From NCBI GenBank assembly GCA_963739375.1, contig CAVUAF010000017.1, positions 222,812 to 286,811 of the forward strand: DNA of 64,000 bases. The letters are read 5' to 3'. Position numbers and translations under genes: made by a program. Shown here one piece after another: positions 58,055-64,000 of the stretch. The stretch is from CAVUAF01 sp963739375 (GTDB lineage Bacteria > Acidobacteriota > Terriglobia > Terriglobales > Acidobacteriaceae). The first letter of the stretch is position 1. Each line of letters starts with the position of its first letter. The notes under the pieces were generated by a model. It searched no databases and was not told the origin of the DNA. It was given only the letters and a program-made list of their open reading frames with translations.

Positions 58055-59830
58055 ATGAAGAGGACGCATGCGGCACTCGCCGTCCTGCTGCTGTTTGTGG
58101 CGGTCTTATTCGCGCAAAGCCCAGCCGGTCAGGACAGCAAAGCCGGGCAGAAGCCGCCTGCCCAGGGCAAAGCCGAGCAGCCCCTCCGGCTCGACCAGCA
58201 GCCCCCCGCCGAGCAACAGCCCGCGGTGACCTTCACTACGAAGTCGGAATTAGTGCTGATTCCGGTCATGGTCAGGAAAGATGGGGTTCACGTCCCCGGC
58301 CTCAAGAAGGGCGACTTCCGCGTGCTGGAGAACGGCGTGGAAAAGAAGATCGCCATCTTTGAGGAAGTGCGGACCAGCAAGCCCAACGCGGTGGCGCCTC
58401 CCCCACTGGCGCCGGGCGAGTTCAGCAATGCAGCGGCGGTTGGCCAAACCGCGCCCCAGGGCCTCACCTTGATCGTCTTGTGCGGCTACTACGGTTCGAT
58501 GACGAACCAGCTCCTGGCGCAAGAGCAGTTGCTCAAGTACCTGGAAAGCTGGACGAAGACGCGCGAGCCGATCTCGGTGATGGTTCTGAAGCCGTTTGGC
58601 GAACTCTATTCGATCTACGACTACACCAGCGACCCCAACCTCCTGGTCGCGGCGGTGCGGAACATCGATGCCCGGAAGATCGCCAGCAAGCACGCGCGGA
58701 TCGTCCCGCCCGATGCTTCCCAGGCGCCGCGCACTCCCGAGGCGCAGGCCATCGAGCGCCTGACCACCGAGCTCTCCGATTTCCGGAGCTTTGGCGGTTA
58801 TACGTTGACACTAGCTGAGTATGATCCGAACGCCGACTACGAGATTCTGGACACCATGCGCTGGCTGGCGCAGGCGTACGGTGGAATTCCCGGCCGGAAG
58901 TCACTGATCTGGGTGGATGGCCAGCTTCCAGACGTCGCCCCTCACCCTGGTCTGGTTAGCGGCGAACATCTTCTCAGGCGTGACTATATTGAGCGCACCT
59001 GGAAGATGCTGAACGCCGGCAACATCGCGGTCTATCCGATCGATTCGCGCGGCCTGGCGAATCCGTTATTCACCATGTCCCGGTCAGCGCCAGATCCCGG
59101 ATACTATCAAAGTGCGATGAGAACATTCACTCAGAGTCAGAACAGCATGTGGTACTTTGCCGACGCGACCGGGGGAAGATACTTCACCAACCGCAACGAC
59201 CTCGACAAGGCCTATGAATCGGCGGTCAAGGATTCCGGAGACTCTTACCTGCTGGGCTACTACTTCAAGCGCGACCGCCCTGCGGCGGCCAAGTCCAAAG
59301 ACAAGAACTATCTGGACTACCGCAAGCTCCAGGTCAAAGTGGCGATGAAAGGAGTGGAAGTCCAGGCGCGCCAGGGCTTTGCCGTCGGCGCGGGGACCGA
59401 CCTGCAGGACCTGGCGAAGTCCGCTCGCGAGGAGGAAGCGACCGCCATTCGCTCGGGGCGCGATTACACCGCCATCCAGTTCAGCGGGAAGTGGGGTCCG
59501 GTCACCGCAGGCAAGGATGGGAAAAAGCTGGTGGAATTCGAATTGAAACTGCCGGCGGGGTTCGCCCGGCTGGATGAAGCCAATGGCAACCGCCTGGACG
59601 TGGATTTCGTCGCCGCGGCCAAGAGCCCGACCGGCGAAGTGGTAACGCAGGCGTCGCGGCAATTGCAGGTCCGCATCCCCGCCGCGCAGTTGCCGCAGTA
59701 CTTCAGGACCGGCACCGTGTACCGCTATGTTCTGGAATTGCCGCCCGGAGAATACACGGTGCGTTTCATCGTGCGCGACAACCTCACCGGCCAGATGGGC
59801 AGCGTGACGACGCCGCTGAAAGTGAGCTAG
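58055..59830 (+). CDS. VWFA-related exported protein
   Basis: 591 aa. The ATG at 58055 gives GAAGGAG proper spacing (7 nt); the ATG at 58049 is too close. A signal peptide (MKRTHAALAVLLLFVAVLFA) precedes a Gln/Pro/Lys-rich linker. The VWA-type domain (about 75-420) starts LVLIPVMVRKDGVHVPGLKK and shows the Acidobacteriota VWFA-related pattern (GIPGRKSLIWVDGQLPD, NAGNIAVYPIDSRGL, YFADATGGRYFTNRNDLDKA). The classic DxSxS MIDAS is replaced (LIVLCGYYGSMTNQLL), so metal-dependent adhesion is doubtful. The C-terminus is beta-rich. The frameshifted gene at 59834 follows by 3 nt. Confidence 0.82.
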   Translation: MKRTHAALAVLLLFVAVLFAQSPAGQDSKAGQKPPAQGKAEQPLRLDQQPPAEQQPAVTFTTKSELVLIPVMVRKDGVHVPGLKKGDFRVLENGVEKKIAIFEEVRTSKPNAVAPPPLAPGEFSNAAAVGQTAPQGLTLIVLCGYYGSMTNQLLAQEQLLKYLESWTKTREPISVMVLKPFGELYSIYDYTSDPNLLVAAVRNIDARKIASKHARIVPPDASQAPRTPEAQAIERLTTELSDFRSFGGYTLTLAEYDPNADYEILDTMRWLAQAYGGIPGRKSLIWVDGQLPDVAPHPGLVSGEHLLRRDYIERTWKMLNAGNIAVYPIDSRGLANPLFTMSRSAPDPGYYQSAMRTFTQSQNSMWYFADATGGRYFTNRNDLDKAYESAVKDSGDSYLLGYYFKRDRPAAAKSKDKNYLDYRKLQVKVAMKGVEVQARQGFAVGAGTDLQDLAKSAREEEATAIRSGRDYTAIQFSGKWGPVTAGKDGKKLVEFELKLPAGFARLDEANGNRLDVDFVAAAKSPTGEVVTQASRQLQVRIPAAQLPQYFRTGTVYRYVLELPPGEYTVRFIVRDNLTGQMGSVTTPLKVS

Positions 59831-59833
59831 ACG

Positions 59834-60590
59834 ATGCGTTATAAGAAGACAACTGGTTTCATCATCGTGTTGACGGTGATTGCAAGCAGCTATGGATGGC
59901 AGCGACCGGACGCTGTAGCTCGAAATGAGGCAGCACTTAGGGCGGCGAAGAACAGCTGGATGCTAGTGCCGGTGGATGTCCGTAACCAGCAGGATACCGC
60001 AACATCAGAAACGCGGCGCGCGCGTGATGATTACTGGGATGCTCAGATCGGAGCGCCTGTTCCGTTGTCAGAAACCCCAGACCACAACGATGGCGATTTC
60101 GCCCGGCGGAGATGTTGCAACAGCGCCGGAATTCCCTGTCCTTCGCAATGGCGTTTGGGTAATCGGAAGATTTGAGGGATACCACACTTTTCTATCGACA
60201 AGTGAACGCTCGATATACACCGAGATCAACTTCCGCGTTCTCCACGTTTTCGGTCGCCCGGGGGTCGCGTCCTTGCAACCGGGGTCTCTCATTGACATTG
60301 GCCGCCCCGGTGGCACGATTGTGGCCCCGTGGAGTCAATCTTTCTCTCGCCACCTCTATCCTCGCGACTACGATTTCCAGCCACATCACTCATATCTGGC
60401 GCTGCTTCTCTATCAGCAGGCCGGCGCCTTCTACATGGACGGTCCTAGAAGGTGGGATCTGACTGGTGGCACGGCGCTGGCTGATACGGCATTGGACCAT
60501 CATCGTGCAGAGCACGGGAACTCTGAAATCATTGGACTCACGACAGAAGAGCTGATTCGTTTTCTGGATCGCAGGTTCGCGAGCAATTAG
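59834..60590 (+). pseudogene. Exported protein of unknown function, +1 frameshift in a C run
   Basis: Removing one C from CCCC at 60075-60078 joins two frames into a 251-aa product. The first part (59834-60076) has a signal peptide (MRYKKTTGFIIVLTVIASSY); the second reads AISPGGDVATAPEFPVLRNG, WVIGRFEGYHTFLSTSERSI, YTEINFRVLHVFGRPG and ends LTTEELIRFLDRRFASN. Composition is lower in GC than its neighbours. It lies 3 nt after the VWFA-related gene, probably as its partner. A homopolymer shift could be sequencing error, a null mutation or phase variation. Confidence 0.65.
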
Positions 60591-60617
60591 CCGCTGAAGG
60601 GCAGCTAGAACAGACGG

Positions 60618-60720
60618 CAGTTGCCAGTTTCCAGTTCTCAGGAAACCCAGATCCCTCGCTCTGTCACCCCATCAAGCCAAACCCGGGCTCGATGGGGACC
60701 CCGGCACGCTCGGGATGACA
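60618..60720. repeat. Composite heptad (CAGTTGC) plus CATCCC-type repeat, reverse orientation
   Basis: Three 7-nt units (CAGTTGC, CAGTTTC, CAGTTCT; 60618-60638) run into GGAAACCCAGATCCCTCGC and later CGCTCGGGATGACA. It is the reverse-complement arrangement of 35150-35228. Confidence 0.85.
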
Positions 60721-60739
60721 ACGCTGGCGCGGCGGCGCG

Positions 60740-60750
60740 TATAATCGGGA
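60740..60750 (+). promoter_or_regulatory. Candidate promoter of the AAA+ gene
   Basis: TATAATCGGGA lies 24-34 nt upstream of the ATG at 60774. The end of the upstream repeat supplies a -35-like ATGACA (60715-60720) at 19-nt spacing. Confidence 0.5.
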
Positions 60751-60773
60751 GCAACGGTGGGGGTCCCGGTTGC

Positions 60774-62277
60774 ATGTCCTTTCCACGTAATCTTCCCAAC
60801 ACGCTGGGCGAACTGCGGCGCAGCGAATACAGCGAGCAGCGCCTGCGGACGAGCCGCGTCAAAGACGAGCTGCGCGAAAACCTGATGGCGAAACTGCGCA
60901 GCGGCGAGGCGCTCTTTCCCGGCATTGTCGGGTACGACGACACGGTGGTGCCGCAGCTGGTGAACGCCATCCTGTCGCGGCACAACTTCATCCTGCTGGG
61001 GCTGCGCGGGCAGGCGAAAAGCCGCATCCTGCGGGCGCTGGCGGGCCTGCTCGACGCGCAGCTGCCGGCCCTGGCGGGCTGCGAGATCCACGACAACCCT
61101 TACGACCCCATCTGCCGGCGCTGCCGCGAACTGGTGGCGGCGCAGGGGGACGACACGCCCATTGCGTGGCTCACCCGCGAGCAGCGCTACGTCGAGAAGC
61201 TGGCCACGCCGGACGTCACCATCGCCGACCTGATCGGCGACATCGATCCCATCAAGGCGGCGCGGGGCGGCCACCAGCTCTCCGACGAGCTGACCGTGCA
61301 CTACGGCCTGCTGCCGCGCGCCAACCGCGGCATCTTCGCCATCAACGAACTGCCCGACCTGGCGGGCAAAATCCAGGTCGGGCTGTTCAACATCATGCAG
61401 GAAGGCGACGTGCAGATTAAGGGCTACCCCATCCGCCTGCCGCTGGACGTGGCCCTGGTCTTCACCGCCAACCCGGAGGACTACACGGCGCGCGGCAAGA
61501 TCATCACGCCGCTGAAAGACCGCATCGGGAGCGAGATTCGCACGCACTACCCGGCGACGGTGGACGAAGGCATCGCCATCACCGCGCAGGAGGCGTGGAC
61601 GCGGCGCGATGGCCTGCGCCTGCACGTCCCCAAGTACGTCGGCGAAATCATCGAGCGCATCGCGTTCTGCGCGCGCGAAGACAAGAAGATCGACAAGCGC
61701 TCGGGCGTGAGCCAGCGGCTGCCCATCAGCTGCCTGGAGAACGTCATCTCCAACGCCGAGCGGCGCGCCCTGGCCGGCGACGAAGACAATGATCGTGCCG
61801 CGCGTGGCCGACATCTACGCCGCCATGCCCGCTATCACCGGGAAACTCGAGCTGGAGTACGAAGGCGAGATGAAGGGCGCGGACGCGGTGGCGCGCGAGC
61901 TGATTCGCCTCGCCGTCGCCAAGACCTTCGACCAGCATTTCGAGGCCTCGCAGTTCGGCCCGGTGGTGCAGTGGTTCGACCTGGGGGGCGAGGTCAAGCT
62001 CGACGACGACGCCTCGGCGGCGGAGGCGCTGGAATCGCTGCGCGGAATCCAGGGACTCTTCGAGAAGCTCGGCGCCGTCGGGGTGAAGGCGAAAGACAAG
62101 CCGGAGGTGGTGGTGTCGGCGGCGGAGTTCGTGCTCGAAGGCCTGCACGCGCACAAGCGCATTGGGCGCAACGAAGAGCGCGTCTTCACCGCCGGCGAGA
62201 AGCAGTCGCGCCGCGCGGAAGCAAGCGGAGCGCGCGGAGACGAGCCGGGCGCCCGGCCGCGGCGCTCCTTCAACTAA
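60774..62277 (+). pseudogene. MoxR/ChlI-like AAA+ ATPase, single +1 frameshift
   Basis: Removing one base near 61785 gives a 500-aa product. Walker A is GLRGQAKSR and Walker B GIFAINELPDLAGKIQVGLF; the sensor region is VFTANPEDYTARGKIITPLK then DRIGSEIRTHYP. A Cys cluster (CEIHDNPYDPICRRCRELVA) sits in an insert. After the shift: MIVPRVADIYAAMPAITGKL, ELEYEGEMKGADAVARELI. It belongs to the magnesium-chelatase-like MoxR group, which works with VWA proteins to assemble or remodel protein complexes. Such a VWA gene lies at 62910. Because the downstream frame is intact and conserved, an assembly error is the likeliest cause of the break. Confidence 0.82.
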
Positions 62278-62286
62278 CGGTGACGC

Positions 62287-62877
62287 GTGCAGACGGCGCT
62301 GGGGTTTCGCACACATTCCGGATGGGCCGCGCTGGTGGCCATTGGGTCGTCGGCGCAAGGCCCGGTGGTGTGCGACCAGCGAAGGATTGTGCTGGCGGAC
62401 CCGAGGGTTCGCGGTTCTAAGCAGCCGTATCACGCCGCGGAACCCCTGCCGCTTCCCCAGGCGACGGAGTTCCTGAAGCGGTGCACCGATTCGACCTACC
62501 GGCTGGCAGTCGCGAATGTGACGGCGGCCTTGGATGATTTGCAGCGGAACGGACACGAAGTTGTGGGCTGCGGAATGCTCACCGGTTCCGGGCGAATGCC
62601 GGATTCGGTGGAAGCAATCCTCGCGTCGCACCCGGCCATCCATACCGCCGAGGGCGAACTGTATCGCAATGCGGTGGCGCACGCGTGCGAGCGCTGCAAC
62701 CTTGCGCTGACCAGGGTGCGCGAGAAGGAAGCTTTTGAAATCGCCGAGAAGAGCCTCGGTCTGACACAGAAGCAAATCGCAGACCGGATCAGCGCGCTGG
62801 GGCGGACCATGGGGCCGCCATGGGCGCAGGACCAGAAGCTGGCGGCACTCGTAGCCTGGGTCACTTTAGCTAACTAG
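62287..62877 (+). CDS. Conserved protein of unknown function between AAA+ and VWA genes
   Basis: 196 aa from GTG at 62287, 9 nt after the AAA+ stop. The N-terminal part (HSGWAALVAIGSSAQGPVVC, DQRRIVLAD) looks like paired beta-strands as in RNase H-like folds, but this is inference only. The middle has CTDSTYRLAVANVTAALDDL and a glycine-rich turn (VVGCGMLTGSGRMPDSVEAI). HTAEGELYRNAVAHACERCN resembles a metal-site helix. The C-terminus is helical. The operon position ties it to the MoxR/VWA pair. Its stop overlaps a heptad tract. Confidence 0.7.
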   Translation: MQTALGFRTHSGWAALVAIGSSAQGPVVCDQRRIVLADPRVRGSKQPYHAAEPLPLPQATEFLKRCTDSTYRLAVANVTAALDDLQRNGHEVVGCGMLTGSGRMPDSVEAILASHPAIHTAEGELYRNAVAHACERCNLALTRVREKEAFEIAEKSLGLTQKQIADRISALGRTMGPPWAQDQKLAALVAWVTLAN

Positions 62878-62900
62878 AAACTAGAAACTCGAAACTAGAA
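62873..62900. repeat. Heptad tandem tract (ACTAGAA)
   Basis: Four units: ACTAGAA, ACTAGAA, ACTCGAA, ACTAGAA. The first overlaps the TAG stop of the preceding gene; the VWA gene starts 10 nt later. Confidence 0.95.
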
Positions 62901-62909
62901 ACTGCTCTC

Positions 62910-64000
62910 ATGAAGCGCATCCGCTACTCCAAATACGTCGCCGATCTCGCGCAAGAGATGAGCCTCGAAGACCTGCTGCAGGCGCTCTCCGACTACCTGC
63001 TGCAAAGCGGCTTCCCCAGCCAGTCCTGGTACGAGATGGGAGAGCACTCGCTGGAAGAGCTGCAGCAGGCGATTGCGGAAGCGCTGCTGAACAGCGAGGC
63101 GCTCGACGACGAGATGCGCGCCGAGATGCAGCACCGGCAGCTGGACGGGACGCTGCAGGAACTGGTCGAGCGACTCGTGGAGCGCATGCAGCGCGAGGAC
63201 TACGTCACCATCGACCAGCCGCACGACCCGGCGCGGCAGGCGGGCGCGGGCGGGCAGGTGGGCGAAAACCAGGCGCCGGCGCGCTTCGAGGTCACCGACA
63301 AGGCGCTCGACTTCCTCGGCTTCAAGGCGCTGCGGAATTTGCTGGGCTCGCTGGGCAAGTCGAGCTTCGGGCGGCACGACACGCGCGACCTGGCCACCGG
63401 CATCGAGGCCTCGGGGTCGTCCAAGCCCTACGAGTTCGGCGACACGCTGAACCTCGACATCACGGCCACGCTGGCCAGCGCCATCGCGCGCGAAGGGCTG
63501 GCGCTGCCCCTCAACCTCGAATACCCCGACCTGCAAGTCCACCAGTGCGAGTACCAGTCGTCGTGCGCCACGGTGCTCATGCTCGACTGCTCGCACTCCA
63601 TGATCCTCTACGGCGAAGACCGCTTTACCCCGGCGAAGAAGGTCGCCATGGCGCTCTCGCACCTCATCCGCACGCAATATCCCGGGGACTCGCTCTCGCT
63701 CATCCTCTTCCACGATTCCGCGGAAGAGGTGCCGCTGGGACAACTGGCGCGGGTGAAGGTCGGGCCGTACTACACCAACACGCGCGAAGGACTGCGGCTG
63801 GCGCAGCGCGTCCTGAACCGGCAGCGCAAGGACATGAAGCAGATTGTGATGATCACCGACGGCAAGCCCTCGGCGCTCACCCTGGAGGACGGCCGCATCT
63901 ACAAAAACGCCTTCGGCCTCGATCCCCTGGTCGTCAGCCAGACGCTGGAAGAGGTGGCCAAGTGCAAGCGCGCGGGCATCCTCATCAACACCTTCATGCT
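62910..64000 (+). CDS. VWA-domain protein of a MoxR-type system, cut by window end
   Basis: The first 363 codons are present and the gene continues beyond the window. It begins MKRIRYSKYVADLAQEMSLE, with a helical N-terminal region of about 120 residues and a linker (VGENQAPARFEVTDKALDFL). The VWA domain starts near residue 220: the MIDAS motif DxSxS is intact (Asp226 in MLDCSHSM), the conserved Thr is in YTNTREGL and the Asp in MITDGKPS. No signal peptide is seen, so it is cytoplasmic. It would partner the AAA+ protein at 60774, as ChlD partners ChlI. There is no strong ribosome binding site, so translation may depend on the upstream gene. Confidence 0.87.
   Translation, partial: MKRIRYSKYVADLAQEMSLEDLLQALSDYLLQSGFPSQSWYEMGEHSLEELQQAIAEALLNSEALDDEMRAEMQHRQLDGTLQELVERLVERMQREDYVTIDQPHDPARQAGAGGQVGENQAPARFEVTDKALDFLGFKALRNLLGSLGKSSFGRHDTRDLATGIEASGSSKPYEFGDTLNLDITATLASAIAREGLALPLNLEYPDLQVHQCEYQSSCATVLMLDCSHSMILYGEDRFTPAKKVAMALSHLIRTQYPGDSLSLILFHDSAEEVPLGQLARVKVGPYYTNTREGLRLAQRVLNRQRKDMKQIVMITDGKPSALTLEDGRIYKNAFGLDPLVVSQTLEEVAKCKRAGILINTFM

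Noticed and set aside
9813..62900. Heptad tracts as CRISPR arrays
   Set aside because: Units are contiguous without spacers and far shorter than CRISPR repeats; no cas genes are present.
1..64000. tRNA, rRNA, prophage or insertion-sequence genes
   Set aside because: I looked for tRNA cloverleaf ends, integrase/transposase motifs and phage structural genes and saw none; a covariance search for tRNA was not possible here.

Overview
The window is high-GC chromosomal DNA that most resembles the phylum Acidobacteriota (Terriglobia/Koribacter-like). This rests on gene content: a very long TonB-dependent receptor with an N-terminal carboxypeptidase-regulatory domain, VWA/VWFA-related exported proteins, large secreted carboxypeptidase-regulatory and sortilin/BNR-type proteins, MidA- and MbfA-type proteins, and the palindromic intergenic repeats common in that phylum. 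No rRNA, tRNA, prophage, transposase or CRISPR array was found. A perfect parS consensus at 53890-53905 suggests that the right part lies in the origin-proximal domain.

Layout. 1-7003 (minus strand): amino-acid and acyl-CoA catabolism, with a HutH start, a YbgC thioesterase, an M23 peptidase, and three leucine-degradation genes (methylglutaconyl-CoA hydratase, HMG-CoA lyase, methylcrotonyl-CoA carboxylase beta) around a C45-type hydrolase. 7078-11846: a secreted unknown, a tryptophanase broken by five single-base insertions, a short crotonase coupled to a B12-binding mutase subunit, and truA. 12108-16620: a TolC-family protein, a Tat-exported GH1 beta-glucosidase and a 670-bp repeat field. 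16624-26518: secreted carboxypeptidase-regulatory protein, small Cys/His protein, MbfA-type ferritin/VIT1 protein, TonB-family protein, sortilin/BNR protein and a LolA-like protein. 26733-29771: a stress operon (USP, Cys-rich small protein, CBS protein, zinc alcohol dehydrogenase). 30268-40165: the TonB receptor, secreted unknowns, RidA, a 52-aa secreted peptide missed by length filters, a multi-TM protein and a GT39-like transferase. 40201-50183: PpiD-like chaperone, MidA methyltransferase, pilin-like secreted protein, two MacB-type permeases, 3-hydroxyacyl-CoA dehydrogenase, hemerythrin and MalQ. 50265-57914: two small AT-richer membrane proteins, an M1-fold protein without its zinc site, a thioesterase beside parS, TPR and SDR proteins, and an exported NlpC/P60 plus Ala-Glu epimerase pair. 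58055-64000: a VWA protein with a frameshifted partner, then a MoxR/ChlI-like AAA+ gene, a 196-aa unknown and a VWA gene cut by the window end.

The genes suggest an aerobic heterotroph living on amino acids, branched acids and oligosaccharides, with a heavily populated periplasm. The most unusual non-coding signal is a set of ten heptad/octad tandem tracts of different sequences, nearly all just 3' of stop codons, together with four exact copies of a 24-nt palindrome, all 3' of plus-strand genes and in the same orientation. All seven frameshifts recognised are +1 insertions, which points to either local decay or residual sequencing error. Function calls come from reading motifs only; no database search was run.
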